Below the pieces are notes generated by a model. The model was not told where the DNA came from. It did no database searches and saw only the letters and a program-made list of their open reading frames with translations. Below, piece by piece: positions 42,789-51,816 of a DNA stretch of 64,000 nt. The position numbers were made by a program, and so were the translations under genes. Positions within the stretch are counted from its first letter, which is position 1. Every line of letters starts with the position of its first letter. Origin of the DNA: CAYWNA01 sp964459305 (GTDB lineage Bacteria > Planctomycetota > Planctomycetia > Pirellulales > Pirellulaceae); NCBI GenBank assembly GCA_964459305.1, contig CAYWNA010000038.1:5183-69182 (forward strand), in the 5' to 3' direction.

Positions 42789-43564
42789 CAGCCTGGCCGG
42801 CCAGACAGGAATTCGGCGAGGAAATTGTGCGAGGGGTACGGGTGCCCCGTGTGCTGTGTGAACCCTTCTCCGTAGGCCACTCCGATTTCTTTCCCCCGTG
42901 CACCACTCCAACGCTCGCAACTGGCAAGATACTCGTCGATACCGTGTTGCTTGAGCAGCCAGGATCGTTGGCTGGCGTGGCAGGCGAGCATCTGTCTTTT
43001 CAGTCCAAACGTCGATGTGACGTCGACAATGAACCCCGGCTCGACGCGGTTGCCGTAGTGGTCGCTGCCTTCGACCGGGTCGGCATAGTACAGGTACGGA
43101 ATCTTGTCCAGCGGCTCGGCGGGGGTACCTTCGGCGATCGTCGCGTAGTTCGGCACCGACGCACTGAAGCATGCGTCACGCACCAGATGGCTCGTGAGTT
43201 CGTGGTCACTCATGTAGTCCACCGCGGGTGCCGTGATCACCACATCGGGGCGAACCCGCCGCAAGAACTCGGTTACACGACAGCGGGACGGGTTGTCTAG
43301 CACGATGCACAAGTCCCGAAATTCGAGGCAGTAGTAGTCGGCCTCGATCAACGCAGCCGATGCTTGTGCCTCGGTTCGCCGCAACTCCGCAATCTCGTCG
43401 GGCCCCAACTCCATACTGCCGCAATCGCCCGGAGTCATCGTGGCGATCGTGACTGACGCCCCCGCCTGTTTCAGTCGTGCCAGAGTCCCGGCGCATTGGA
43501 ACTCCACATCGTCGGGATGGGCGTGAATTGCCAGAATACGCGGCGGATTCGGATTCCCAGACAT
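42788..43564 (-). CDS. PIG-L family deacetylase
   Basis: 258 residues from ATG 43564, with GGGAA upstream; the longer frame from 43660 is rejected. Zinc-site motif AHPDDVE is in ILAIHAHPDDVEFQCAGTLA; the later histidine is in DYMSDHELTSHLV. The sequence TIATMTPGDCGS and the C-terminal AYGEGFTQHTGHPYP motif match the BshB1/PIG-L subgroup of sugar deacetylases. Such enzymes remove the acetyl group from GlcNAc-linked substrates; in bacillithiol synthesis BshB1 deacetylates GlcNAc-malate. The substrate here is unknown. Its stop overlaps the family C element. Confidence 0.9.
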   Translation of the reverse strand: MSGNPNPPRILAIHAHPDDVEFQCAGTLARLKQAGASVTIATMTPGDCGSMELGPDEIAELRRTEAQASAALIEADYYCLEFRDLCIVLDNPSRCRVTEFLRRVRPDVVITAPAVDYMSDHELTSHLVRDACFSASVPNYATIAEGTPAEPLDKIPYLYYADPVEGSDHYGNRVEPGFIVDVTSTFGLKRQMLACHASQRSWLLKQHGIDEYLASCERWSGARGKEIGVAYGEGFTQHTGHPYPSHNFLAEFLSGRPG

Positions 43565-43664
43565 TACCGTTCCCAAACTGCAAGGTTTCGATTGGTGGGC
43601 CAACGCATAAGCCGGGGGGGCCATGAAGCTGACGCACCCGCCCCACGCACCGGAAAACAAATTA

Positions 43665-43790
43665 TATACGACCCGCGGCCAAGTCTGACCCGTAGCCGAA
43701 CTCGCTAGAGTTTGGTTTTCCCTGCGCTGTCCAAAGTCTGGCGACTTCGGCTACGTGCAGAAAGGTGTCAATCCTGGCTGTGGGCATTAT
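43665..43790 (+). repeat. Interspersed palindromic element family A, copy 4
   Basis: From TATACGACCCGCGG to GCTGTGGGCATTATA, with the core GTAGCCGAACTCGC at 43692 and GGCGACTTCGGCTAC to 43755. It is more diverged at its ends than copies 2 and 3. It sits between the PIG-L gene and the DUF885 gene, both on the minus strand. Confidence 0.85.
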
Positions 43791-43810
43791 AGGATTCGTC
43801 CGAGTTTGGT

Positions 43811-45583
43811 TCAGCGCAAGCGTGGGATTTCTTCGTTCAGGACCAAGGCCCGCACGTACTGTACCGGCGGTGAGCCAAACGACAGGATCTTGTCGTGATA
43901 GGTCTTCAGGTCGAAGTCTGCGTCCCAGGCACGTTGGATGTCGCGTCTCAGGTCGAAGTGTTCCTGAGTGCCGACGAAGTAGGTTGAGAGTTGCGTCGAG
44001 GTCAGTTGAGCGCGCACCCATTTGGCGGCCGCTTCGCGCTCTTCTTGAAACGTGTCTTCCATCATCAGCTTCATGGCCTGCTCGCGCGTCATGCCCTCGG
44101 CGTGGATCGCCTGATCGATGATCGCGTTGCCGATCCCGCGGAGGTACCATTTCAGGTTGATCAATCGCATCAGGGGATCGCCGTCGAGAAAGCCTTCGTC
44201 GATCATCATCCGTTCGGAATAGATGGCCCAGCCCTCGATAAACACACCCGACGAGAGCACGGCCCGCAACTTGCCTGGATAGCGATTCGAATGGGCCAAT
44301 TGGACGAAGTGTCCCGGCATGGCCTCGTGCATGGTCAGGTCGTGAATGGACCGCACGTTGTACTCGCGCAGGAACGACTCCACCTGCTCGCCGCTCCAGT
44401 CTTCGGGCAGCGGAGCGACGGCATAGAATGTCTTCAGCCCCACGTCCAACGCGCCCGGCGAATCGCAGTAGGCCAGCGAGACGCCGCGCTGAAACTCGGG
44501 CATGACGATGATCTCGACGGGGTCAGGCGGCAAGGTCAAGAGATCGTTTTCCCGCACAAAGGACGTGGCCATTTGCAGTGATTCCTTTGCGGTCTGGACG
44601 ATCTTGTCCGCGTCGGGTGCGTCGAGGTAGGCCCATTCCAGACTGGCGCGAACAATGGCCTGCTTGTACTCGCGCGTTGGCTCGGTGGGAAAGGTGGTGT
44701 ACGGATATTTGTCTTTATAAACTGGCTGCGAGATGCGGTACATCTCATCGCGCACGCGAATCAACTCCCGCTCGGCCCGCTCGCGCACCTGGGCACGTGT
44801 GAGCGGCGTCTTGAGGGTGAAGGCGAGCTTCTGATCGTAGAGTTCCGATCCCAAACGGAAGTCCCCGCGAGCATTTGGCAACAACTCGGATTCGAGCCAT
44901 TGCTGGTGCTCCTCTACCGCTGTTCTGGCCGTCTCCATGGCGCGTTCGAGGCGATCCCGCTGCTCCTTCGGGAGCTCGTCCAATTTGGGTTCGACCAGAT
45001 TGTCAAGAACGCTCAAAACGCCGCGATTCTGTTTGACGGCCGTTTCGGCGTGTATCTTCGGCACGCGTTTGGGGTCGAGCGTGGCCCGGATCTGACGAAA
45101 CAGGCGGGGAAACTGTTCCAGGCGATCCGCCACGTGCGCCAGACGTTTTTTCAGCGGGGCAAAATTCCGGGCCATCAAACTGTAAACCGCACCGCCGGAT
45201 AAGCCGGTATACGCCGTCGGATTCCAGGCCCATTCCTGCAGCGTCTCCAAACGCCACAACGTGCCCTCCAACTTATGCTCCAGCAGGGCATAGTCCACCT
45301 GGTTCGCACGAGACAGCCGGCCTCGGTCGATCTTGCGGAGATGCTCCAAGTATTTGCGACAGTGCTTCCGTTCGTGGGCACGCGCTTCCTCGCTCACCTC
45401 GTCCAACTGGCTGTCAAAGCGATGGTCGCCCAACGATGTCGCCGACACCGGCGACAGTGCGGGGAATTCATCCACGTAACGCGCTGCAAGCTGTTCGAAC
45501 TGCCCGTCAAGGGATGTTTCAGCGGATGTCGTGACCGGTGCTGAGATATGCGACAGGACCACTAGCAAAGGCAATGCTGACAT
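43811..45583 (-). CDS. DUF885 family zinc-peptidase-like protein
   Basis: 590 residues from ATG 45583, with AAAGGA seven bases upstream. An N-terminal hydrophobic segment (LPLLVVLSHISAPVTTSAET) may be a signal peptide. The mostly helical body ends with HEAMPGHFVQLAHSNRYPGK, the HExxxGH-like zinc motif of this M32/M3-type peptidase family, followed by FIEGWAIYSERMMIDEGFL. DUF885 proteins are thought to be secreted or periplasmic peptidases; the substrate is unknown. The ThuA-domain gene lies upstream on the same strand (about 60 bases), so they may be co-expressed. Confidence 0.9.
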   Translation of the reverse strand: MSALPLLVVLSHISAPVTTSAETSLDGQFEQLAARYVDEFPALSPVSATSLGDHRFDSQLDEVSEEARAHERKHCRKYLEHLRKIDRGRLSRANQVDYALLEHKLEGTLWRLETLQEWAWNPTAYTGLSGGAVYSLMARNFAPLKKRLAHVADRLEQFPRLFRQIRATLDPKRVPKIHAETAVKQNRGVLSVLDNLVEPKLDELPKEQRDRLERAMETARTAVEEHQQWLESELLPNARGDFRLGSELYDQKLAFTLKTPLTRAQVRERAERELIRVRDEMYRISQPVYKDKYPYTTFPTEPTREYKQAIVRASLEWAYLDAPDADKIVQTAKESLQMATSFVRENDLLTLPPDPVEIIVMPEFQRGVSLAYCDSPGALDVGLKTFYAVAPLPEDWSGEQVESFLREYNVRSIHDLTMHEAMPGHFVQLAHSNRYPGKLRAVLSSGVFIEGWAIYSERMMIDEGFLDGDPLMRLINLKWYLRGIGNAIIDQAIHAEGMTREQAMKLMMEDTFQEEREAAAKWVRAQLTSTQLSTYFVGTQEHFDLRRDIQRAWDADFDLKTYHDKILSFGSPPVQYVRALVLNEEIPRLR

Positions 45584-45642
45584 CCTGGTTCCTTTCAAAG
45601 TTTCCAGGTGATCGAGAATATCCAGGTGCGACGAAGGACCTG

Positions 45643-46401
45643 CTATTGGCCAACAACCTTGCCGGTGGCGGCCCACTCGACGCCTCGCGCGATTAGTGTT
45701 CGGCACGCCGGATCCATGATCGCCTTGCGATCGTGCCCCAACGCATTGTGCACGCAGCGGCCCTCGCCATAGGTGCACGTGAAGACCATCGGTTCAGTCT
45801 GTTCGCTCCAATCGGAATCCGCCGTGACGAGCACCTCGATTGGCTCGTCGCCCTGCAGCTTGGCGTACAGTTCGTCGAACATTTTGAAATCCTTCATCCC
45901 TGCGGTAATGGGATGTGCCGTCTTTGTGATGTTGCACTTGAACACGCTCCGCGGGCCGTGCCCCGAAGTGCCCATCACCCAATGTCGGCCGCACATTTTG
46001 CCGAACTCTGCCCAATCGCCGTACGACGCACTTGCCAGGTGCTGAACGTAGTACCCTTTGCCGCCCTTGACAAAGTTGACAAGGTTTTCCTTGCCCAAGT
46101 CGGAGAGCATCGGCAGGCTTCTGTTGAACATGGTGAACACGATCACATCGTAGGCTTCCAGCGCCGTGGCCGATTCAAGAATGAGCGGGTCTTCGCACAC
46201 GCGGACACCAAACCGCTCAGTCGCAACCAGCGCATCACGGGTGGCCTCGGAATTCTCGCGCCAGTCATGGAACGGAGCCACGTCATCACCGGCGATCAAC
46301 AACACCTGGATCTTCGCAGGCGATTCGGCCGACTGAGCCAACGCACCCAAGAAAACGACCAGCAGACAGGCAACGGCGGACAGGTACAGAAGTTTGCGCA
46401 T
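45643..46401 (-). CDS. ThuA domain protein, exported
   Basis: 252 residues. A signal peptide (VACLLVVFLGALAQSAES) is followed by the class I glutamine amidotransferase-like ThuA fold: QVLLIAGDDVAPFHDWREN, then ATALEAYDVIVFTMFNR, the GKGYYVQHLASASYG motif and CRTLIARGVEWAATGK at the end. ThuA proteins are linked to trehalose or related sugar use and are common in planctomycetes as carbohydrate-associated exported proteins. GAGGAG precedes the start by eight bases. It lies upstream of DUF885 on the same strand. Confidence 0.9.
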   Translation of the reverse strand: MRKLLYLSAVACLLVVFLGALAQSAESPAKIQVLLIAGDDVAPFHDWRENSEATRDALVATERFGVRVCEDPLILESATALEAYDVIVFTMFNRSLPMLSDLGKENLVNFVKGGKGYYVQHLASASYGDWAEFGKMCGRHWVMGTSGHGPRSVFKCNITKTAHPITAGMKDFKMFDELYAKLQGDEPIEVLVTADSDWSEQTEPMVFTCTYGEGRCVHNALGHDRKAIMDPACRTLIARGVEWAATGKVVGQ

Positions 46402-46501
46402 TGTTGGGACTCCTCAGGGTGAAAGAAACAACAGGAGGCCCCAAGATAGCCCAATCCGAAATGCGGGGCAACAGGCGACGTTTGCCTGTCACGCGAACCA
46501 T

Positions 46502-46632
46502 CGTTTAACCGCAGTGCCCAACGGGCCGCGCGTTGGCGAGGACATTGCTTTGCGCTTCTCCCAGGCGCGGAGAGAGATGCCAGTTCCAGTTCCACTCCCG
46601 CGCGGGCCGCTGGAGGCCACTGCGGTTAAACG
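46502..46632. repeat. Palindromic element family B, copy 3, diverged
   Basis: Terminal 15-bp inverted repeat CGTTTAACCGCAGTG (46502) and CACTGCGGTTAAACG (46632) is perfect. The interior differs from copies 1 and 2 (GGGCCGCG motifs) but ends in the same GGTTAAACGAAGAC. It lies between the ThuA and TlpA genes. Confidence 0.65.
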
Positions 46633-46691
46633 AAGACCCGCTGGGATCGCACGCGGCCAACACGACGTCGCATGAAGGTCACCAAGCAGAC

Positions 46692-47822
46692 TCAACCTGC
46701 GGCGATCAGTTCTTCGATCATCTCCGAGATCTCCTGCGCGTTCTTCTCGCCGCTTCCGATGCGGAATAGGCGAACCTTGCCTTCTCGGTCGATCAGCACG
46801 ACATGCGGGATTCCGCTCACCGCATAAAAGTCGGCCAGCGTTCGATCTTTCTGGATCGCGAACCGGTGGTGCAGGTTGTGGTGTTCCGCAAACTTGGCCA
46901 GCATTTCCTGCTCCTGCTCCGGCGTTACCTTTTCGTCGCCGGTGGCGCGCTTGGCTCGGTTTGCCTTGTCGTCCCAGGCGTAATTGTAGTAGCGCGTCAA
47001 TCCGATGATCACCAAGCCTTCCTCGGCATGCTTCTCGTGCCACTCGCGCAAATGCGGAAACGTGGAGATACAGGGGCCGCACCAGACCGACCAAAAGTCC
47101 AGCAGCACGACCTTGCCCTTCAGGTCGGCGTCGGTCAGAGGATCGCCGTTCACCCAGGCTTCCACGGCCAGCGGCGCGGCATCGGCACCGACCAGGGCAG
47201 CCAGTCTCTTGCCTGTCTCGATTTTCTTTTCCAGCGAGGGAAACGACCGTTCTATTCTCTCGATCGCCTTCTTGGTCGCGTCCTCTTGCGCCTTCTCCTT
47301 GAGCGTCGCCAGCAACTCCTTGGCCGCATTCAACAGCTTCTCAGCTTTGTCAGGCTCCGTGCGTGTCAGCGACGCGACTTCCCCCGCTAACTTGGACGGA
47401 TACATCGAAATGGACTTGGTATCGTCCGGATTCTCTTTCAGCTTGGCCACAAGCTCCTCAAGTGTAACACGCCCGAGTTCGACCCGTTGCTCGTACATCC
47501 GAATCACCTGTTTGGCGCGACCAACGATCTGTTTACCCGCGGGCGTTTCCGGTTTGAGCGATTCCATCAGCGTCTGCATTTCGGCGAGTTGCACTTCCGC
47601 CTTGTCGGGATCCGTACCGATCAGCGATCGCACTTCTCCCAAATTCTTGATCATGTACTTGTTGAACAGAGGGATGTCATCCGGCTTCTCCTTCAACTGC
47701 TCTGCCAGAGGTTTTGCAGCATCGGCTTCGGACGTTTTCGGTTCCGCCGGTTTGGTGTCATCGGCAAAGCTGGGAGCGATCAGGCCCAGACAAGCGAACA
47801 GGACGAAAGCAAATCGTGTCAT
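46692..47822 (-). CDS. TlpA-like exported thioredoxin-fold protein
   Basis: 376 residues from ATG 47822 (GGAG seven bases upstream). A signal peptide (FAFVLFACLGLIAPSFA) is followed by 210 residues of charged helical sequence with Lys/Glu-rich repeats (KPLAEQLKEKPDDIPLFN and AEKLLNAAKELLATLKEKA), probably coiled coil. The thioredoxin fold begins near residue 225: VVLLDFWSVWCGPCISTFPH with WCGPC, then HAEEGLVIIGLTRYYNYAWD and the cis-proline loop VSGIPHVVLIDREGKV. It is likely a periplasmic thiol-disulfide reductase. The redox partner is not seen. Confidence 0.92.
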   Translation of the reverse strand: MTRFAFVLFACLGLIAPSFADDTKPAEPKTSEADAAKPLAEQLKEKPDDIPLFNKYMIKNLGEVRSLIGTDPDKAEVQLAEMQTLMESLKPETPAGKQIVGRAKQVIRMYEQRVELGRVTLEELVAKLKENPDDTKSISMYPSKLAGEVASLTRTEPDKAEKLLNAAKELLATLKEKAQEDATKKAIERIERSFPSLEKKIETGKRLAALVGADAAPLAVEAWVNGDPLTDADLKGKVVLLDFWSVWCGPCISTFPHLREWHEKHAEEGLVIIGLTRYYNYAWDDKANRAKRATGDEKVTPEQEQEMLAKFAEHHNLHHRFAIQKDRTLADFYAVSGIPHVVLIDREGKVRLFRIGSGEKNAQEISEMIEELIAAG

Positions 47823-48020
47823 TTTGGACTCCACGTGATGAGAAGAAAGGAACTTGCCACAAAACGGTCTTTGGCACGCGAGACGGAAGGTTGGGAACTT
47901 GACGCCGCAAGACGTTGCGTCTCGACCGGAGCGTCAGCCCCCCCAAAAAACTGCCCGGTGCCAGCAAAACGCGAAAGCCGTATTAGACCCTTGCGCAGCG
48001 GATCTGCCTAGGTGAGGGGC

Positions 48021-48117
48021 CATACCATCCGCCGACAAGTCTGGCGTGTAGCCGAACTCGCCAGAGTTTGGTTTTTCCCGTGTGAAGTGACCAAAGTCTG
48101 GCGAGTGCAGCTACGGG
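48021..48117 (+). repeat. Interspersed palindromic element family A, copy 5, right end missing
   Basis: Left end CATACCATCCGCC at 48021 and the core GTAGCCGAACTCGC at 48048 with CAAAGTCTGGCGA are present. The second arm is altered (GTGCAGCTAC) and the right terminus with GGTATA is absent. It ends near 48117, about 15 bases from the stop codon of the KaiA-like gene. Confidence 0.75.
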
Positions 48118-48131
48118 CTTACAAACAGAGC

Positions 48132-49100
48132 CTAGAAACCGGGCAGCATCTGTTGGTGAGGCGGGGTGACGCGTTTCATGAATCGTTCGCGATAGCCTTC
48201 GGTCAGGTTCATCATCACTTCCAAGATCAGCAAATCGGCTCGGCTCATCACGTGCCGGGCGCTGCGGTTGCCCAGTCCGCGGACGACGTCTTCCAGCACG
48301 TGCAGGTGCAGCATCATCACCTCGGCCGCTGTCACACCGGCGGTGACCAGCAAGTCGGCCAGCACATCCATTTCCTCGCCCAAGTTGCCGGCGCCCATGA
48401 TCACGTAAGCCCGCAAGAGCTCGCGATAGTGCCGGACGAGCGGCTCGGGCAGGTCCGGGCAGACGCTGTTTTCGAGTTCGACGAGCAATCTAGAAAGCAG
48501 ACGTGATTTGGTGGCAGAGACGTTTCTTTCTTGTTCGATTTTGACTCGACCGGCGATCAACGTGCGCTGCTGATCGAGCAGCCGCGTCGCTTCTTCATGC
48601 TCAAGCTGCAATCGATGGCGATGCTCCTGCTGCAGTCTCCGGTTCTCCGCCACCAGTTGGTGCTGCTGCATGGCCCGTGCGACTTGCCAGATCAACGTGC
48701 GCGTCGTCGTGGTGTTCACACACACGTAGGCATCGGCGCCGGATTCATAGCAGAGGTCGGCCATCTGTTGTTCGCTCTGCTGGCCCAATACGATGATCGG
48801 CTGCTCGTCGCTGCTTCCCGTGCGGATGGCGTCCAGTATCTCCAGTGCATTCAGCCCCTCGCCTTCGTGGCTGATAAGCACGGCATCGAAAACCTCGTCC
48901 CTGAGTCTCGCCAATCCGCTCGCGACGCCGACGCATTCTACGAGTAGGACTTCGGACGCATTGTCAGATGCGAAAGCTTCGGCCAACCACCCGCCGGTTC
49001 GGTGCAAACCCGTGATAAACAGCACGCGCATCCGGGGCGGCATATAGCCCCAAGGCGTTGCCGATAGCTTGCTGCTAGCATCCTTGGCAGCAGAGCCCAT
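48132..49100 (-). CDS. KaiA-like protein: pseudo-receiver, coiled coil and four-helix domain
   Basis: 322 residues (AAGGA nine bases upstream of ATG 49100). Residues 24-145 have the fold of a receiver (MRVLFITGLHR, then FDAVLISHEGEGLNALEIL, IIVLGQQSE, GADAYVCV), but the phospho-acceptor position is Ser77 and the acidic pair is missing. A coiled coil rich in Gln and Arg spans about 145-200. Residues 205-310 read like the four-helix RsbU-N/KaiA C-terminal fold: LVRHYRELLRAYV, then VTAAEVMMLHLHVLEDVVRG and DLLILEVMMNLTEGYRERF. This is the domain order of cyanobacterial KaiA (pseudo-receiver then KaiC-binding helices), but no kaiB or kaiC is nearby. I infer a regulator that binds another protein through its helices. 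Confidence 0.7.
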   Translation of the reverse strand: MGSAAKDASSKLSATPWGYMPPRMRVLFITGLHRTGGWLAEAFASDNASEVLLVECVGVASGLARLRDEVFDAVLISHEGEGLNALEILDAIRTGSSDEQPIIVLGQQSEQQMADLCYESGADAYVCVNTTTTRTLIWQVARAMQQHQLVAENRRLQQEHRHRLQLEHEEATRLLDQQRTLIAGRVKIEQERNVSATKSRLLSRLLVELENSVCPDLPEPLVRHYRELLRAYVIMGAGNLGEEMDVLADLLVTAGVTAAEVMMLHLHVLEDVVRGLGNRSARHVMSRADLLILEVMMNLTEGYRERFMKRVTPPHQQMLPGF

Positions 49101-49202
49101 AGCGCGCGTCCTTGCGACTGATGATGTACGGTAGATAGATACGGGTCCGATTTGAGCGGGGGCGTTGTATCAAAAAGGGTAATTGGGGTCAACCTCGACG
49201 CA

Positions 49203-49237
49203 AGAACCCCGGCTTCTTCTGAAGAAGCCGGGGTTCT
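49203..49237. terminator. 17-bp hairpin after the M56 gene
   Basis: AGAACCCCGGCTTCTTC (49203-49219) pairs perfectly with GAAGAAGCCGGGGTTCT (49221-49237) around a single unpaired base, so it can be a cruciform or terminator. It follows the M56 gene's stop (49276) by 39 bases. There is no T-run. Confidence 0.65.
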
Positions 49238-49275
49238 GAACGTGCGATACGCTGCGATCGATTCGTGCATCGACG

Positions 49276-51417
49276 TTAACGTTCCACCAGACCTTCGACT
49301 TTTTCCAGCGCTTTCGCCTCGACGTCGGTGAGCCGCCCTGCCTTCTTCAACCGTTGGGCGACTTCGATTTCGAAGTCGACCAGCGTGGCGAGTTTTAGCA
49401 GTGCCTTCGTTTCTTCCAGCGAGAGATCCGCTTCCAACGAGGCTTCAAGGAGTTTGCCGATTTCCTCTTTGCGCGAATTCTCGACGAAATCCTCCAGCTT
49501 GCCGAGGACGCCTTCCAGTTTCGTGATGGCCGCGGCCTCTTGGTCCGACAACTTGCCTACTTGCTTCGATTCCAGCAGGGCCCGTTCGTCCAGATCGACG
49601 CGTTTGAACAACGCCACCATGGCATCCGTTTCCGCTTCGTTCATTCCGGCCAGCTTGGCCAGTTTGACGAGAACCGGAACTTCTTCGTCACGGGGATTAT
49701 CGATGTGGTACTCCAGCTTGCCGAAATGGGCTTCCAGTTTCTTCAGCGCCGCTGCTTCCTTTTCAGAGAGGCCGCCTGATTTCTTCAACGCGACCACAGC
49801 CTCGACTTCGCACCCGGCCCGCACAAAGCCGTGCTTCAACGTCTCGGTTTCCGCATCGGTCAGGCCAGCGTCGTTGGCCAGTTCCGTCAGTTTCTCCAAT
49901 TCGTCCGCATAGGGATGCCCGAATTGCGTGAGTAGCTTTTCCAGGGCCTTTCTTTCTATGTCCGACAGCTTCCCCGCTTCATAGAGGGCAACGATCGCCT
50001 TCTCGTCAAACCCCTCGCGCACGGCTACCTTTTCGGCGGCTTTCAACTCCTCCTCGGTCAGTCCGGCTTGCGCTGCACCGTCGCGCAGTTTGGCCAGTTC
50101 GTCTTCCACAGGGCTGCCGAAATGCGAAACCAGTTTGTCGACCCCTTTGGCTTCGACGTCGGACAGTTTGCCCTTGGCGTTGAGGCTCATGATGACCTTC
50201 TCGTCACACTCGACCCGCTCGGCCAACTTCAGGACCGCCTTGGTTTCGTCGGTGCTCAAATCTGCTTGCCATGCGGCGTCCTCCAATCTGGCGAGCTTTT
50301 TCTGCACTTGTTCGGCCGTGATTTGGTCGTTTGGCTCGGCCACGGTCTCGATCACCAACGGGCTGCCAGGCAAGACCAACAACGCTGCCAGAACAGCGAT
50401 AGCCCAACAGTAGCCGGGCATACGACTTCGAAACGTACTAGCTCTTCTCATGATTTCCTCCAGTCTTTTCGAGGTTACCTCCGCCGGACGAACGCCGGGG
50501 AGAAGAAACGCAGTTCTCAACTCTTGCTTATGTTCCAGAACATCCAGCAGGCAGCGAGCATACTTGGACGGACGGCACCCAAGGGCGGCGACCGTTTCGG
50601 CATCGCAGCAGCGCTCGCGCTCGCGGCCGATGTGGCGCCCTGCCCACCAGATCAGCGGATGAAACCACCAGATGATCTTGGCGGCCAACTCTACGAGCAT
50701 GATGGCGGCGTCGTGCCGACGCATGTGAATCAGTTCGTGCGCGATCACCGGCTCGATCCGCTCGAAACTGCGGCTGGCCACAAGCGATCGCGGCAGGATG
50801 AGCTTCGGTCGGAAAATCCCGAAGACAGAAGGCCCGACCGGTTCGTCGCTGAGAACCACTTCCATCCGCCGCCGGATCCCAAGGCGCCGTGCCAAGTCCG
50901 TGATTCGCCGTTCGAGCTGCAAGTCTCTGTCTCTCGAACAACGGGCGACGGTACGTCGGCAACGTATCCACCCAACGAAGATCACACCGATCATCAGCAG
51001 CGCACCGGATCCCCACACCGATCCAGCCAACGTCGATACAGACGGAAGCCGCCCGCCGCCGGCAGCCATTGCCTTCGCTTCGTCGACAAGCGAGCTATTG
51101 GCATTCGAATGTTTCGCCCAGCTTGCCGTCGCGTTATCAGCCGACTCGAACAGCGCGGCTGGCGTGACGGGTGGTGCTCCAGATTTCTCCCCATTCTGTC
51201 GCATATCAATCTGCGCCAGACTGAAAAGCCCGAACGGGCTGCTCCAAACCGGCGGCGTCAAGCACTTGAGGATCACCAGCATCCACAGCACGTAGGCTAG
51301 ATGAGGACGGTGGTGACAGAATCGCCGTACGACGAAGGCCACAACCAACGCCAACGCGGCGATTTGCCAGGCCTGCGCCAAAGCCGCCTGGAAAAACTCA
51401 CTCGTGGCAAGCGTCAT
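49276..51417 (-). CDS. M56 family (BlaR1-like) metallopeptidase with five tandem helical repeats
   Basis: 713 residues. The N-terminal two-thirds resemble BlaR1/MecR1 proteases: membrane helices (ALALVVAFVV, WMLVILKCL), the zinc motif HELIH at 227-231 in VIAHELIHMRRHDA, then RERERCCDAETVAALG and a fourth helix at about 335-355. The C-terminal part (residues 369-713), which in BlaR1 is the beta-lactam sensor, is here five copies of a 63-73 residue unit with consensus [DE]E-L-KL-x(5)-AGLT-x-EE and later GKLSDxEAxALxKL-x(4)-FG. Nothing resembles a penicillin-binding domain. It probably cleaves the BlaI-like repressor upon an unknown signal. It overlaps blaI by 20 bases. Confidence 0.9.
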   Translation of the reverse strand: MTLATSEFFQAALAQAWQIAALALVVAFVVRRFCHHRPHLAYVLWMLVILKCLTPPVWSSPFGLFSLAQIDMRQNGEKSGAPPVTPAALFESADNATASWAKHSNANSSLVDEAKAMAAGGGRLPSVSTLAGSVWGSGALLMIGVIFVGWIRCRRTVARCSRDRDLQLERRITDLARRLGIRRRMEVVLSDEPVGPSVFGIFRPKLILPRSLVASRSFERIEPVIAHELIHMRRHDAAIMLVELAAKIIWWFHPLIWWAGRHIGRERERCCDAETVAALGCRPSKYARCLLDVLEHKQELRTAFLLPGVRPAEVTSKRLEEIMRRASTFRSRMPGYCWAIAVLAALLVLPGSPLVIETVAEPNDQITAEQVQKKLARLEDAAWQADLSTDETKAVLKLAERVECDEKVIMSLNAKGKLSDVEAKGVDKLVSHFGSPVEDELAKLRDGAAQAGLTEEELKAAEKVAVREGFDEKAIVALYEAGKLSDIERKALEKLLTQFGHPYADELEKLTELANDAGLTDAETETLKHGFVRAGCEVEAVVALKKSGGLSEKEAAALKKLEAHFGKLEYHIDNPRDEEVPVLVKLAKLAGMNEAETDAMVALFKRVDLDERALLESKQVGKLSDQEAAAITKLEGVLGKLEDFVENSRKEEIGKLLEASLEADLSLEETKALLKLATLVDFEIEVAQRLKKAGRLTDVEAKALEKVEGLVER

Positions 51418-51799
51418 CTTGCTCGGCCTCCAATTGGTCCAACAAATCGCGGAGCTTATGGGTTTCTTCGCGCGAGATACCGCGATCTTGGATCAGGTGC
51501 TGCATCAACGGCAGTGTTTCGCCGTCAAAAAGCCGATTCATCAAGTCGTCCACGGTTTCCCGAATGACCTGGTGCGGCCGTACTTTTGGGCTATAGATTT
51601 TGTTCCGGCCCTCGCGTCGCGTTTTCACGTAACCCTTGGATTCCAAACGCCGCAAGTACGTCTGCACCGTCGTGTAGTCCAGCTTGCGGTTCTTAGGAAA
51701 CCACAGGTGAACTTCGCCCACAGTGGCTTCCTGCAAATCCCAAACGGCGCGAGCCACCTCCAATTCCCCTTTGGACAACGCCGGACGTGCTGGCATCAT
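51398..51799 (-). CDS. blaI: BlaI/MecI family transcriptional repressor
   Basis: 133 residues from ATG 51799 (ATG 51796 follows directly) with AAAGGG upstream. Winged helix: LSKGELEVARAVWDL, ATVGEVHLWFP, LDYTTVQTYLRRLESKGYV and the wing REGRNKIYSP. The C-terminal dimerisation part (HKLRDLLDQLEAEQDD) ends with the stop at 51398. BlaI represses its own operon until the M56 protease cleaves it. Two GTACAnnTGTAC operators lie in the promoter at 51817-51850. The last codons overlap the start of the M56 gene by 20 bases, giving translational coupling. Confidence 0.95.
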   Translation of the reverse strand: MMPARPALSKGELEVARAVWDLQEATVGEVHLWFPKNRKLDYTTVQTYLRRLESKGYVKTRREGRNKIYSPKVRPHQVIRETVDDLMNRLFDGETLPLMQHLIQDRGISREETHKLRDLLDQLEAEQDDACHE

Positions 51800-51816
51800 T
51801 TCGCCCTTTCCATTAA

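Noticed and set aside
50068..51300. 410-codon plus-strand frame
   Set aside because: Antisense to the M56 gene and without family motifs or a start site.
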